Source: Lysobacterales bacterium
GTDB lineage: Bacteria > Pseudomonadota > Gammaproteobacteria > Xanthomonadales > SZUA-5
Reading direction: 5' to 3'
Assembly: GCA_019187485.1 (NCBI GenBank)
Contig: JABAQR010000056.1
Coordinates: forward strand, 1 to 56,901
Length of the DNA stretch: 56,901 nt
Shown one piece after another: positions 26,656 to 35,830 of the stretch. The notes under the pieces were generated by a model, which was given only the letters and a program-made list of their open reading frames with translations, made no database searches and had not been told where the DNA came from. Both the position numbers and the translations under genes were made by a program. The first letter of the stretch is position 1, and each line of letters begins with the position of its first letter.

Positions 26656-27783
26656 CTATCCCAGCAGGCGCTCGATGACTCCGCCGTAGCTGTGCGCAAG
26701 CGGCTCGAGATCCGCGATCCGCACCCATTCGTCGACCTTGTGGATGCTGTCGTTGAGCGGGCCGAGTTCGACCACTTCGGCGCCGGTGGGAGCGATGAAG
26801 CGGCCATCCGAGGTGCCGCCGCCGGTGTCGAGTACGGGATCGACGCCGAGGTGTTCGCGGCAACTGGCGACGACCGCGCCGATCAGCGTCGTCGGCTCGG
26901 TGAGAAACGGGATGCTGGCGACGCGCGTGCGCAACTCGTACTCGATGCCGTGGCGCGCGAGGACGTCCTCGACACACGCGCGCAGGCTGGCCTCGGTGGA
27001 CGCGGTGCCGAAGCGGAAATTGAAGTTGACCTGCAGATCACCGGGGATCACGTTGTTGGCGCCGGTGCCGGCCTTGACTTCGTAGATCTGGAAGGAGGTC
27101 GGTGGAAAGTGCGCGTTGCCACCGTCGAAGCGCGTGGCAACGAGTTCGGTCAGCGCCGGTGCGAACTGGTGGATCGGGTTGCGCGCCTGCTCCGGATAGG
27201 CGACGTGACCCTGGATACCCTTGATGGTCAGGTAGCCGTGCATCGAGCCGCGGCGGCCGATGCGGATGCGATCGCCCTGGATGGCGCCGGACGAGGGCTC
27301 GCCGATCAGGGCGTAGTCGAGGCGGATGCCGCGCTCGGCCAGCCAGGGCATCACCGCCTGGATTCCGTCGCGCGCCGGGCCTTCCTCATCGCTGGTGTAG
27401 AGGATCGCGAGCGTACCGGGGTGGCCGGGGTGCGCGGCGACGAAGCGCTCGGCCGCGAGCGTGAGCGCCGCGATCGCCGATTTCATGTCGGCGGCACCGC
27501 GTCCGTACAGGCGGCCGTCACGCACGACCGGCTCGAACGGAGCACTGCTCCATCGCTCCAGCGGCCCCGGCGGCACCACGTCGGTGTGCCCGACCAGCGC
27601 CAGCACCGGCGCACCGGACCCATGCGTGGCCCACAGGTTGTCGGTCTCGCCGAAGCGCAGGTGGGTGACCTCGAAGCCGGCGTCGCGCAGCCGCGCGCCG
27701 ATGAGCGCCTGGCAGCCGGCATCGTCCGGGGTGACCGAAGGCAGCGCGACGAGAGCCTGGGTGAGGGAAAGGACGGAGGTCAT
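26656..27783 (-). CDS. dapE: succinyl-diaminopimelate desuccinylase
   Basis: DapE hydrolyses N-succinyl-LL-diaminopimelate in the lysine and peptidoglycan pathway. The 375-residue M20-family enzyme has metal ligands His66 (GHTDVVP), Asp99 (GRGAADMK) and catalytic/bridging Glu133-Glu134 (TSDEEG), the lid domain with RRGSMHGYLTIKG, and the closing GGTSDGRFIAP and NDSIHKVDEWV motifs. ATG 27781-27783. It lies downstream of dapD with 136 bp between, which carry repeat element E. Confidence 0.97.
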   Translation of the reverse strand: MTSVLSLTQALVALPSVTPDDAGCQALIGARLRDAGFEVTHLRFGETDNLWATHGSGAPVLALVGHTDVVPPGPLERWSSAPFEPVVRDGRLYGRGAADMKSAIAALTLAAERFVAAHPGHPGTLAILYTSDEEGPARDGIQAVMPWLAERGIRLDYALIGEPSSGAIQGDRIRIGRRGSMHGYLTIKGIQGHVAYPEQARNPIHQFAPALTELVATRFDGGNAHFPPTSFQIYEVKAGTGANNVIPGDLQVNFNFRFGTASTEASLRACVEDVLARHGIEYELRTRVASIPFLTEPTTLIGAVVASCREHLGVDPVLDTGGGTSDGRFIAPTGAEVVELGPLNDSIHKVDEWVRIADLEPLAHSYGGVIERLLG

Positions 27784-27810
27784 GGGGTCCGAAGCCAAGG
27801 CAGGGTTCTA

Positions 27811-27906
27811 TTCGCAAAGGACACAAAGTACGAGCGGGGTTGCGGAGGCAGCAATCGATCCCACCGCCCACCCGGGGACTCAACTCTTCATTGCGTCCTT
27901 TGCGGA
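27811..27906. repeat. composite intergenic repeat element E (GCAAAGGAC arms)
   Basis: In the dapD-dapE gap. The left arm CGCAAAGGACACAAAG (27813-27828) faces the right arm TTGCGTCCTTTGCGGAC (27891-27906). It is a short, decayed member of the GCAAAGGAC type, with a core of about 60 bp. Confidence 0.7.
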
Positions 27907-27919
27907 CGATGAAAGCCTT

Positions 27920-28729
27920 TCACGTCCGCAACAGTTCGTTGAGGCTGGTCTTGGCGCGGGTCTTTTCGTCGACGCGCTTGACGATCACCGCGGCGTACAG
28001 GCTGTGGCTGCCGTCGGCGGCGGGAAGCGAACCGGACACCACGACCGAGCCGGCGGGCACGCGGCCGTAGCTGATCGCGCCCGTCGCGCGGTCGTAGATG
28101 CGCGTCGACTGGCCGAGGAACACGCCCATGCCGACCACGCTGCCGCGCTCGACGATCACACCCTCGACCACCTCCGAGCGGGCGCCGATGAAGCAGTCGT
28201 CCTCGATGATGGTGGGCGCTGCCTGCAAGGGCTCGAGCACACCGCCGATGCCGGCGCCGCCGGACAGATGCACGTTGCGACCGATCTGCGCGCAGGAGCC
28301 GACGGTCGCCCAGGTGTCGATCATCGTGCCCTCGCCGACGTGAGCGCCGATGTTGACGAAGCTCGGCATCACCACCACGCCGCGCGCGAGGTGTGCGCCG
28401 CGGCGCACCACGGCGCCGGGCACGATGCGCGCGCCGATGTATTCGAAGGCCGCCTGGTCCGCGCCGGCGTAGCGCAACGGCACCTTGTCCCAGTAGTTGC
28501 CGGGCGCGCCGGACATCAGCTCGGCTGGACGGATGCGGAAGTACAGCAGTACCGCCTTCTTGACCCATTCGTGCACGCGCCAGCGGCCTTCCACCGGCTC
28601 GGCTACACGCAGGCTGCCGGCTTCGAGCCCGGCGAGTACCCGCTCGACGGCGTCGACGACCTCCGGCGGTGCGTGGCCGGGAGAGTAGTCGCTGCGCTGT
28701 TCGAATGCCTGTTCGATGAGATTCCGCAT
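27920..28729 (-). CDS. dapD: tetrahydrodipicolinate N-succinyltransferase
   Basis: DapD transfers succinyl from succinyl-CoA to tetrahydrodipicolinate. The 269-residue product (E. coli 274) has the helical N-terminal domain, then a left-handed beta helix with hexapeptide repeats ([20 protein letters not shown] onward) including [20 protein letters not shown] 28727-28729 matches the family start RNLIEQAFE. It sits between glnD and dapE, as in Xanthomonas relatives. Confidence 0.97.
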   Translation of the reverse strand: MRNLIEQAFEQRSDYSPGHAPPEVVDAVERVLAGLEAGSLRVAEPVEGRWRVHEWVKKAVLLYFRIRPAELMSGAPGNYWDKVPLRYAGADQAAFEYIGARIVPGAVVRRGAHLARGVVVMPSFVNIGAHVGEGTMIDTWATVGSCAQIGRNVHLSGGAGIGGVLEPLQAAPTIIEDDCFIGARSEVVEGVIVERGSVVGMGVFLGQSTRIYDRATGAISYGRVPAGSVVVSGSLPAADGSHSLYAAVIVKRVDEKTRAKTSLNELLRT

Positions 28730-28770
28730 GTGAAAGCAGCTCGCGTTGTTCAGGCCTGAGGGCGAGAGAT

Positions 28771-28804
28771 GCAAGGTACGCAAAGGGAGCAAGGGAAGCA
28801 AAAG
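28771..28804. repeat. degenerate GCAAAGG-type repeat (element F)
   Basis: GCAAGGTACGCAAAGGGAGCAAGGGAAGCAAAAG lies in the dapD-glnD gap. It looks like a worn single arm of the GCAAAGGAC family; a possible partner (28852-28868) is weak. Confidence 0.45.
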
Positions 28805-28870
28805 AATCGTGTGGGGTGACCATGCCGGACCGTTACGCTCGCTGGATTCGCGTCGCGCCCTTCGCATTCT

Positions 28871-31510
28871 TCACGCCAAGGGTTGCTCCGCCTGTGCATC
28901 CCCCAAGCGCTCCTCCAGCGCCGCGCGCAGCCGTGCCTGGGCCGGATCGTCCAGGCGCTGCCCGTCCTGTGTCGTGACCGTGAAGAAGTCCTCGGCGCGC
29001 TCTCCGAAGGTGGCGATGCGCGCGGAGTGTACGCGCACGTCGGCGTCGCGGAAGGCGTGCGCGACCGCGGCCAGCAGGCCGGGACGGTCCGGGCAGACCA
29101 GCGAGAGCTGGGTGCCGGCGTCGTCGGCGCGGGTCTCGAAGGCGATCTGCGGCGGGAAGCGGAACAGACGCTGCTCGCGGGTGGCGCGGCGCTTCGCGAG
29201 GCGCGGGCGCAGCGGCTTCTCGGACAGCGCCATGGTCAGCGCCATCTGGATCTCGAGGTTGCGCGTCAACGGATCGTCCTCGCGACGCAAATCGAGCACC
29301 TGGAAGGTGTCGAGGGTGTTGCCGGAACGACAGGTCAGGATGCGCGCGGCCATCACCGACAGGTCCATGCGGTCGAGCACCGAGGCGATGGTCGCGAAGA
29401 TGCCGGCCTGGTCCGGTACGCGCACGAAAATCTCGCGGGTGCCGCCGCCGACCGCGCGCACCGCTACCAGCGGCTGACCGGCGCGCGCGCCGCCGACGAT
29501 TGCCTTGGTCAGCCAGCGCAACTGGTCCGGCGTGTAGCGCCAGAAGCTCTGCTCGGGAAAATCGGTCCACAGGGTCTCGACCGCGCTGAACATGCAGCCT
29601 TCGCCGGTCAGCAGTTCGAGCGCCTTCAGGCGCGTGGCGCGAACGCGGTCCTGGCGGTTGACCGGCTGGTCTGTGCCGCGCCGCAGCTGGAAGCGCGCGG
29701 CCTGGTAGAGATCGCCCAGCAGGCGCGCCTTCCAGCCGTTCCACAGCTTGGGGTTGGTCGCGCGGATGTCGGCGACGGTCAGCAGGTACAGGCACTCCAG
29801 GCGTTCCCAGTCGCCCACCCTCTCGGCGAAGCGGCGCACCACCTCGGGATCCTGGATATCCTGCTTCTGCGCGGTCGCACTCATCAGCAAGTGGTGTTCG
29901 ACCAGCCAGACGACGAGGTCGATGTCGGCAGTCGCGTAGCCACGGCGCTTCAGGTAGCGGCGCGCGTCGACCGCACCGAGTTGCGAGTGGTCGCCGCCAC
30001 GGCCCTTGGCGATGTCGTGGAAGATCGCCGCCAGGAACAGCAGTTCGGGCTGGCGCACGCGCAACGCGAGTTCGTGCGCGAGTGCGAACTGGCCGCCGGG
30101 GTCCGGCTCGAAGAAGCGTTCCAGGTTGCGCACCAGGAACAGCGTGTGCTGGTCGACCGTGTAGACGTGGAAGAGGTCGTACTGCATGCGCCCGGCGACG
30201 CGCGCGAAGGGCGGCAACAGCGCGCCGAGCAGGCCATGCCGGTGCAACTCGGTCAACGCACGGTAGGGCCGGCGCGTGGCGAGGATCTCCTGCAAGGCCT
30301 CGTGCGCGAGGCGGTCGCCGGCGAGTGCGCGACGCTGGCCCGGCAAGGCCCTGGCGAGGGAGTGCGCGAGTTCGGGACCGAGTGTGCTGCTGGCGCCAGA
30401 GCGGGCGATGCACAGGAAGGGTTCGATCAGATCGACCGGACGTGCCAGTTCGGCCGACTCGTCGGCGAGTTCGAGTGCGCCGTCGCGCACCCCGTAACGC
30501 GGGTGTCCGGGCACCGGTTGCAGTACTGCGAGCGCGCCATCGATGCGCCGCGCGATGCGTTCGATCAGCGCGCGAGAGAGCCGGTCGATGTCGCCGGCAG
30601 CGCTGAAGTAGCGATGCATCAGCGCCTCGACCGGGTGCTCACGCACACCGTTGCGCCTGGCCGCCGCGAACAATTGCGCGAGCGCCGGCTGGTGGTCGAA
30701 CAGCACGCGCTCCTCGCGCCGGCCGCTGACCACGTGCAGCGCGAAGCGCAGGTCCGACAACCAGCGCTCGGCGCGTTGCAGACGTGCCGCCTCGTCGACT
30801 TCGAGCAGACCGAGCGTCGCCAGTGCCGGCCAGCTCTCGCGACCGAAGGCGCGCAGCGCGATCCAGCGTGCCGTGTGCAGGTCGCGCAAGCCGCCGCGAC
30901 CGCTTTTGAGATTCGGTTCGAGGTTGTGCGCGGTGTCGGCATGGCGTGCCTGGCGCTCGTCGCGTTCGCCGATCTTGGCGCGCAGGAAATCCGCGGCCGG
31001 CCACATCGTCGGCGTGCGCAAGGCATTCTGCATGCGTCCGTACAGGCCCTCGTCGCCGCACAGCAGGCGCGCATCCAGCAGCGCCGTGTAGCCGGCCAGG
31101 TCTTGCGCGACAAACTCGGTCAACCCCTGCAGCGTGCGCACCGACGACGCCAACTCCAGGCCCAGATCCCAGGCGGCGGCGAGGAAGGCGCGCACCGTCG
31201 CATCGAGTACGGCGTCGCGACCTTCCGGCACCAGCACCAGCACGTCGACATCGGAACCGGGAAACAACTGCCCGCGACCGTAGCCGCCGGTGGCGATCAG
31301 ACAGGCACGCAGACGCGTGTGGCGCGCCTCGACGTCGGACATGAGCTGTGACCACAGCGCCCGCAACTCGGCATCGATGCGGGTGGACAGTGCGCGCATG
31401 CAGGCCCTGGCACGACGCGTGCGCCGGAAACGTGCGGCCAGTGCCTGACGGAACTCCGCGAGCGATGGCCGTCGGGCGATGCTCCCCGCGCCCGTCGTCG
31501 CCGCGCTCAC
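28871..31510 (-). CDS. glnD: bifunctional uridylyltransferase/uridylyl-removing enzyme (PII)
   Basis: GlnD modifies PII proteins in response to glutamine and so controls nitrogen assimilation. The 879-residue product has the nucleotidyltransferase motif GGYGRGQLFPGSDVDV (75-90), the GlnD linker with NLKSGRGGLRDLH, an HD domain (around FHDIAKGRGGDHS and VEHHLLMS), and two C-terminal ACT domains (VRVPDQAGIFATIASVLD and LVCPDRPGLLAAVAHAF). The GTG at 31508-31510 overlaps the map stop (GTGA). The N-terminus may be slightly shorter if a later start is used. Confidence 0.97.
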   Translation of the reverse strand: MSAATTGAGSIARRPSLAEFRQALAARFRRTRRARACMRALSTRIDAELRALWSQLMSDVEARHTRLRACLIATGGYGRGQLFPGSDVDVLVLVPEGRDAVLDATVRAFLAAAWDLGLELASSVRTLQGLTEFVAQDLAGYTALLDARLLCGDEGLYGRMQNALRTPTMWPAADFLRAKIGERDERQARHADTAHNLEPNLKSGRGGLRDLHTARWIALRAFGRESWPALATLGLLEVDEAARLQRAERWLSDLRFALHVVSGRREERVLFDHQPALAQLFAAARRNGVREHPVEALMHRYFSAAGDIDRLSRALIERIARRIDGALAVLQPVPGHPRYGVRDGALELADESAELARPVDLIEPFLCIARSGASSTLGPELAHSLARALPGQRRALAGDRLAHEALQEILATRRPYRALTELHRHGLLGALLPPFARVAGRMQYDLFHVYTVDQHTLFLVRNLERFFEPDPGGQFALAHELALRVRQPELLFLAAIFHDIAKGRGGDHSQLGAVDARRYLKRRGYATADIDLVVWLVEHHLLMSATAQKQDIQDPEVVRRFAERVGDWERLECLYLLTVADIRATNPKLWNGWKARLLGDLYQAARFQLRRGTDQPVNRQDRVRATRLKALELLTGEGCMFSAVETLWTDFPEQSFWRYTPDQLRWLTKAIVGGARAGQPLVAVRAVGGGTREIFVRVPDQAGIFATIASVLDRMDLSVMAARILTCRSGNTLDTFQVLDLRREDDPLTRNLEIQMALTMALSEKPLRPRLAKRRATREQRLFRFPPQIAFETRADDAGTQLSLVCPDRPGLLAAVAHAFRDADVRVHSARIATFGERAEDFFTVTTQDGQRLDDPAQARLRAALEERLGDAQAEQPLA

Positions 31511-32280
31511 AGCACCTCGTCCTCCGCCAGCGTCATCACCTCGAAACCATCCTCCGTGACCAGGACCGTGTGCTCCCATTGCGCCGACAGCGAACGGTCC
31601 TTGGTGACGACGGTCCAGCCGTCCGGCAGCAGCCGCACGTGACGCTGCCCGGCGTTGACCATCGGTTCGATCGTGAAGGTCATGCCCGCGCGCAGCTCCT
31701 CGCTGCGCCCGCGCGAGGGATCGTGGTAGTGCAGCACCTGGGGTTCTTCGTGGAACTTCTCGCCGATGCCGTGCCCGCAATACTCGCGCACCACCGAGAA
31801 GCGCTGCGCCTCCACATGCTTCTGGATCGCACGACCGATGTCGCCGAGGTACACGCCAGGGCGCACCATCTGAATGCCGAGCTTCATCGCCGCGTAGGTG
31901 GTGTCGATCAGTCGCCGCGCGAGCACGGTCGGCTCGCCGATCACGAACATGCGGCTGGTGTCGCCGTGGAAGCCGTCCTTGATCACGGTGACGTCGATGT
32001 TGACGATGTCGCCGTCCTTGAGCACTTTCGGTCCGGGGATGCCATGACAAACCACGTTGTTGACCGAGGTGCAGATCGAGCGCGGAAAGCCTTTGTAGTT
32101 CAGCGGTGCCGGGATCGCCTGCTGCTCGTTGACGATGTAGTCGTGGCAGATGCGATCGAGTTCGTCGGTACTGACCCCCGCGCGCACATGCGGCCGGATC
32201 ATCCGCAGCACCTCCGCGGCCAGCCGGCCGGCGGTGCGCATCTTCTCGACTTGCGCCGGGGTCTTGTAGGTGATGCTCAT
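31507..32280 (-). CDS. map: methionine aminopeptidase type I
   Basis: Removes the N-terminal Met from nascent proteins. The 257-residue type I enzyme has the metal ligands in VNIDVTVIKDGFHGDTS (two Asp), the His in GHGIGEKFHEEP, and the Glu residues in TFTIEPM and WEHTVLV. ATG 32278-32280. It is divergent from rpsB, the usual arrangement in gammaproteobacteria, and is translationally coupled to glnD downstream. Confidence 0.97.
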   Translation of the reverse strand: MSITYKTPAQVEKMRTAGRLAAEVLRMIRPHVRAGVSTDELDRICHDYIVNEQQAIPAPLNYKGFPRSICTSVNNVVCHGIPGPKVLKDGDIVNIDVTVIKDGFHGDTSRMFVIGEPTVLARRLIDTTYAAMKLGIQMVRPGVYLGDIGRAIQKHVEAQRFSVVREYCGHGIGEKFHEEPQVLHYHDPSRGRSEELRAGMTFTIEPMVNAGQRHVRLLPDGWTVVTKDRSLSAQWEHTVLVTEDGFEVMTLAEDEVL

Positions 32281-32313
32281 GTCACTCCTGGCTCGCTCCA
32301 GACTCCGCCGACG

Positions 32314-32488
32314 GCCGGGCAGAGCATTTTGTCCGCAAAGGACGCAAAGGACGCAAAGGACGCAAAGGACGCAAAGTAAAGCAGGAAAGAGGTGAATGAA
32401 GGCGCAGTTCGCGCATACGGCCGCCGTTCCGGCAGGTCTTTCCGCTTTTCTTCGCGTCCTTTGCGGACAGAAAAAGGGTCTGCCCGGC
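32314..32488. repeat. composite intergenic repeat element G (GCAAAGGAC arms, extended termini)
   Basis: Between map and rpsB. The left arm has four perfect GCAAAGGAC nonamers (32335-32370) and the right arm GCGTCCTTTGCGGACA (32453-32468). Beyond the arms the outer ends also match as inverted repeat: GCCGGGCAGA (32314-32323) with TCTGCCCGGC (32479-32488). The core is about 70 bp. This is the most complete copy. Confidence 0.9.
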
Positions 32489-32522
32489 AGCCAGACAGAG
32501 CGTCGGAACGGCAAGGTCAGCG

Positions 32523-32552
32523 TTGCCGGGCAGGGGCCAGCCGCGCTATGAT
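32523..32552 (+). promoter_or_regulatory. sigma70-type promoter for rpsB
   Basis: TTGCCG (32523-32528), an 18-bp spacer and TATGAT (32547-32552) give a plausible -35/-10 pair. Transcription would start near 32559 and leave a leader of about 177 nt before rpsB. Confidence 0.5.
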
Positions 32553-32558
32553 CCCGCA

Positions 32559-32735
32559 GATTTTTCGGCGCTGCTGTCGCGCCGTGATCCGTCGGTCGTC
32601 GCGATCCCGCGGCGCCGATGACTCCGCACACGCATGGCTGTCGCCATCGGGCCGGTGCCCAGGACGGGCTCCCGAGGTGCATGCGTGGAGGCTCAACCAC
32701 CAGGGGCCAGATGCCCCGTCGCAAGGAGTTTTGCA
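32559..32735 (+). promoter_or_regulatory. rpsB mRNA leader, possible S2 autoregulatory site
   Basis: A long untranslated leader before rpsB. In E. coli, S2 represses rpsB-tsf through this leader; the length and position here allow the same, but I cannot confirm the conserved secondary structure by eye. An AAGGAG ribosome site lies at 32723-32728. Confidence 0.35.
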
Positions 32736-33626
32736 ATGCCCAGCGTGACCATGCGCCAGATGCTGGAGGCCGGTGTGCACTTCGGCCACCAGACTCGTTA
32801 CTGGAACCCGAAGATGAAGCCGTACATCTTCGGCGCCCGCGGCAAGATCCACATCGTCAACCTCGAGAAGACCCTGCCGCTGTTCAACGATGCGATGAAT
32901 TTCGTCAGCGGCCTCGCCCAGCGCCGCAGCAGCATCCTGTTCGTCGGCACCAAGCGCTCCGCGCGCATCACCGTCAAGGAAGAGGCCTCGCGCTGCGGCA
33001 TGCCGCACGTGTCCTCGCGCTGGCTCGGCGGCATGCTGACCAATTTCCGCACCGTCAAGCAGTCGATCGCGCGCCTGAAGGAGCTCGAGAGCCAGAGCAC
33101 CGACGGCAGTTGGGACCGCCTGGTCAAGCACGAGGTGCTGCAACTGAAGCGCGAGATGGAGAAGCTGGACACCTCCATCGGCGGCATCAAGAACATGAAT
33201 TCGCTGCCGGACGCGCTGTTCGTGATCGATACCGGTCACGAGGAAATCGCGATCAAGGAAGCGCGCAAGCTCGGCATCCCGGTGATCGGCATCGTCGACA
33301 CCAACCATGACCCGGATGCGGTCGACTACATGATCCCCGGCAACGACGACGCGATCAGCGCGATCCAGTTGTACGCGCGCGCCGCTGCGGATTCGGTGCT
33401 GGAAGGCAAGGCGGCGGCGCCGGCGGTGGCGATGGGCGCCGGCGACGACTTCGTCGAGCTGGATGCCGACGGCAACCCGCTGGCCGGTGCGCCGAAGCCG
33501 GAAGGCGCGCGCCGCGGCAAGCCGGGCGATCGCGACCGCGACCGCAAGGGTCCGCCGCGTCGTCGTGGTGGCGGTGGTGGTGGTGGCGGTGGCCGTCGCC
33601 AGCAGACCGACGACGCCGGCGAGTAA
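32736..33626 (+). CDS. rpsB: 30S ribosomal protein S2 with Gly/Arg-rich tail
   Basis: A 296-residue S2, compared with 241 in E. coli. The core (1-230) is standard: [48 protein letters not shown], and [19 protein letters not shown]. After about residue 230 there is an extra tail of 60 residues, Asp/Glu then Arg/Gly-rich, with nine consecutive Gly flanked by Arg. ATG 32736 has AAGGAG 8 nt upstream. It is the first gene of the superoperon. Confidence 0.98.
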   Translation: MPSVTMRQMLEAGVHFGHQTRYWNPKMKPYIFGARGKIHIVNLEKTLPLFNDAMNFVSGLAQRRSSILFVGTKRSARITVKEEASRCGMPHVSSRWLGGMLTNFRTVKQSIARLKELESQSTDGSWDRLVKHEVLQLKREMEKLDTSIGGIKNMNSLPDALFVIDTGHEEIAIKEARKLGIPVIGIVDTNHDPDAVDYMIPGNDDAISAIQLYARAAADSVLEGKAAAPAVAMGAGDDFVELDADGNPLAGAPKPEGARRGKPGDRDRDRKGPPRRRGGGGGGGGGRRQQTDDAGE

Positions 33627-33642
33627 TTCGCGCCTGCGAGCA

Positions 33643-33661
33643 GGCCCGGCCAGGCCGGGCC
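33643..33661 (+). terminator. hairpin between rpsB and tsf (possible attenuator)
   Basis: GGCCCGGCC-A-GGCCGGGCC is a perfect 9-bp stem palindrome without a T run. It may act as a partial terminator or RNA-stability element between rpsB and tsf, where E. coli also has partial termination. Confidence 0.45.
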
Positions 33662-33720
33662 GCCGAATCCAGGGGCGTGCGGACGCGCGCCCCCGAAATC
33701 CGCACTACAAGGGAATGACC

Positions 33721-34602
33721 ATGGAAATCACTGCAGCCCTCGTCAAGGAACTGCGCGAACGCTCCGGCGCCGGCATGATGGAGTGCAAGAAGGCCCTCAC
33801 CGAGAACGCGGGCAACATCGAGGCCGCTGCCGACTGGCTGCGCAAGCAGGGCCTCGCCAAGGCCGACAAGAAGGCTTCGCGCGTGGCCGCCGAAGGCCGC
33901 GTTGCCCTCGCCCAGGCCGCTGGCAAGGCGCTGCTGGTCGAACTCAACTGCGAGACCGACTTCGTCGGCAAGGACGCCAACTTCATCGCCTTCGCCAACG
34001 CGGTGGCCGCCGCCGCGGTCGCCGCCGGCAGCTCCGACGTCGACACCATCAAGACCCTCGCGCTCGCCGATGGCCAGACCGTCGAGGGCGCGCGCCAGGC
34101 GCTGGTCGCCAAGATCGGCGAGAACATGCAGGTGCGCCGCGCGGCGCTGGTGTCTGCCGGCACCATCGGCGCCTATGTGCACAGCAACCACAAGCTCGGC
34201 GTGCTGGTGGCGATGGAGGGCGGCAACGCCGAACTCGCCAAGGGCATCGCGATGCACATCGCCGCGATGAACCCGCAGTACCTGGACCTGAGCCAGATCC
34301 CGGCGGACGTGATGGCGCGCGAGCGCGACATCGCGATGGAGCAGAGCAAGGATTCCGGCAAGCCGCCCGAGATCCTCGAGAAGATGGTCCAGGGCAAGAT
34401 CCGCAAGACCCTCGCCGAGCAGACCCTGCTGGGCCAGGCCTACGCGGCGCCGGACGCCAACGGCATGGGCGTCGAGGAAGTCCTGAAGAAGGCAGGCGCG
34501 AAGGTGAGCTCCTTCGTGCGCATCAACGTGGGCGAAGGCATCGAGAAGAAGGAAGAGAACTTCGCCGACGAAGTGATGAAGCAGGTCAAGGCGAGCCAGT
34601 AA
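33721..34602 (+). CDS. tsf: elongation factor Ts
   Basis: EF-Ts recharges EF-Tu by GDP/GTP exchange. The 293-residue product starts [20 protein letters not shown], the N-terminal UBA-like domain, and includes the second signature [11 protein letters not shown] in the core. The ATG 33721 fits. A strong intrinsic terminator follows within 11 bp, so pyrH is transcribed separately. Confidence 0.98.
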   Translation: MEITAALVKELRERSGAGMMECKKALTENAGNIEAAADWLRKQGLAKADKKASRVAAEGRVALAQAAGKALLVELNCETDFVGKDANFIAFANAVAAAAVAAGSSDVDTIKTLALADGQTVEGARQALVAKIGENMQVRRAALVSAGTIGAYVHSNHKLGVLVAMEGGNAELAKGIAMHIAAMNPQYLDLSQIPADVMARERDIAMEQSKDSGKPPEILEKMVQGKIRKTLAEQTLLGQAYAAPDANGMGVEEVLKKAGAKVSSFVRINVGEGIEKKEENFADEVMKQVKASQ

Positions 34603-34612
34603 GCGAACAGCG

Positions 34613-34639
34613 AAAAGGCCCCGGAGATCGGGGCCTTTT
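34613..34639 (+). terminator. intrinsic terminator after tsf
   Basis: The stem AAAAGGCCCCG (34613-34623) pairs with CGGGGCCTTTT (34629-34639), 5-nt loop, ending in a T-run of four. It is the clearest rho-independent terminator in the window. Confidence 0.9.
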
Positions 34640-34831
34640 CGCATGGGTTGCCGTGAATGTCGTTCGGAGCGATGGCAACCGGTGCCCGGATTGCTCCTTC
34701 CCCGATGTCGGGGAGGGCCGGGGAGAGGTCAGGCAGGAACGCCGCCCCTGCGGCGATCATGGCCTCCGGAGACATTCATCCTTGCGGGTGGCCATGAGGC
34801 CAGGATCGTTGCCAGGTCCGCGAGCGACCCG

Positions 34832-34856
34832 GTCGCGGGTTGTACCCGCTCCCACA
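34832..34856. repeat. REP-like palindrome upstream of pyrH
   Basis: GTCGCGGGTTGTACCCGCTC followed by CCACA resembles the GTGGGAGCGGGT-type REP of Pseudomonas and relatives, with a GCGGGT/ACCCGC stem. It is the only clear copy seen here. The rest of the tsf-pyrH gap (34640-34904) shows a GGTTGCC/GGCAACC hairpin (34646-34681) and no gene. Confidence 0.45.
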
Positions 34857-34904
34857 CGCAACCGGTCTCGCAGAAGGCCGGGACAAGAAAAGAGGATCCA
34901 AGCC

Positions 34905-35633
34905 ATGAGCAGCACACCTCCGGTCTACCGACGCATCCTCCTCAAGATCAGCGGCGAAGCGCTGCTTGGATCCGAGGAATACGGCATCGATCCCGAAGTC
35001 CTGCGCGGGCTCGCGGCGGAGATCATCGAAGTCGCCAAGATCGGCGTGCAGATCGGACTGGTGGTCGGCGGTGGCAACATCTTCCGCGGTGCCGGTCTCG
35101 CCCGCAGCGGCATGGACCGCGCGACCGCCGATCACATGGGCATGCTGGCCACGGTCATGAATGCGCTCGCCTTGCAGGATGCCGTCGAGAAGCAGGGTGC
35201 CAACTGCCGGGTCATGAGTGCGATCAAGATCAACGAGGTCTGCGAGGACTACATCCGCCGGCGCGCGATCCGCCATCTCGAGAAGGGCCGCATCGTGGTC
35301 TTCGCGGCCGGTACCGGCAACCCTTTCTTCACCACCGATTCGGCCGCCGCATTGCGTGCCATCGAGATCAACGCCGACCTGATGCTGAAGGCGACCAAGG
35401 TCGACGGCCTGTATTCGGCCGATCCGGTCAAGGACCCGAACGCGGTCAAGTTCGACCGCATCAGCTACGACGCCGCGATCGAGCGCAAGCTCGCGGTCAT
35501 GGACACCACCGCCTTCGCGCTCTGCCGCGACTACCGCATGCCGATCCGCGTCTACGACATCGCCCGCCGCGGCGATCTGATGCGCATCGTCCGCGGCGAT
35601 CCGGTCGGGACGCTGGTGGATCAGGGCGTGTAG
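34905..35633 (+). CDS. pyrH: UMP kinase
   Basis: Phosphorylates UMP to UDP; hexameric bacterial enzyme of the amino-acid-kinase fold. The 242-residue product has [12 protein letters not shown] at the start, [22 protein letters not shown], and [23 protein letters not shown] 34905 has an AGAGGA site upstream. Its stop is followed at once by repeat element H, which separates it from frr. Confidence 0.97.
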   Translation: MSSTPPVYRRILLKISGEALLGSEEYGIDPEVLRGLAAEIIEVAKIGVQIGLVVGGGNIFRGAGLARSGMDRATADHMGMLATVMNALALQDAVEKQGANCRVMSAIKINEVCEDYIRRRAIRHLEKGRIVVFAAGTGNPFFTTDSAAALRAIEINADLMLKATKVDGLYSADPVKDPNAVKFDRISYDAAIERKLAVMDTTAFALCRDYRMPIRVYDIARRGDLMRIVRGDPVGTLVDQGV

Positions 35634-35634
35634 C

Positions 35635-35769
35635 AGGGGGCAAGGGGCACGGGGCACGGGGCACGGGAAGACCTCGGGCAGGATCGGATCGGACGCTTCG
35701 AAGCGGGGCTGGATCCGGCAGTTGCACAAGCTTGCATGCGTGCGAGCCTTTCCCGTGCCCCGTGCCCGC
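35635..35769. repeat. composite intergenic repeat element H (GGGGCAC arms)
   Basis: The left arm (35635-35668) is a heptamer array GGGGCAA GGGGCAC GGGGCAC GGGGCAC; the right arm (35751-35769) is CCCGTGCCCCGTGCCC. The 80-bp core contains TCGGACGCTTCGA (35689-35701), which also occurs beside element I. It lies inside the usually tight pyrH-frr pair. Confidence 0.88.
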
Positions 35770-35830
35770 TCCTGCTCCGCCGCCCCGCTATACTCCGCGC
35801 CCACTCCAGGGCCGCCACAAGGAAGACCGC

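Noticed and set aside
32335..32370. Possible CRISPR array in the GCAAAGGAC repeats
   Set aside because: Units are 9 bp and directly adjacent with no spacers.
32581..32735. In-frame extension of rpsB from ATG 32634
   Set aside because: The added residues lack S2 similarity, and the AAGGAG site points to 32736.
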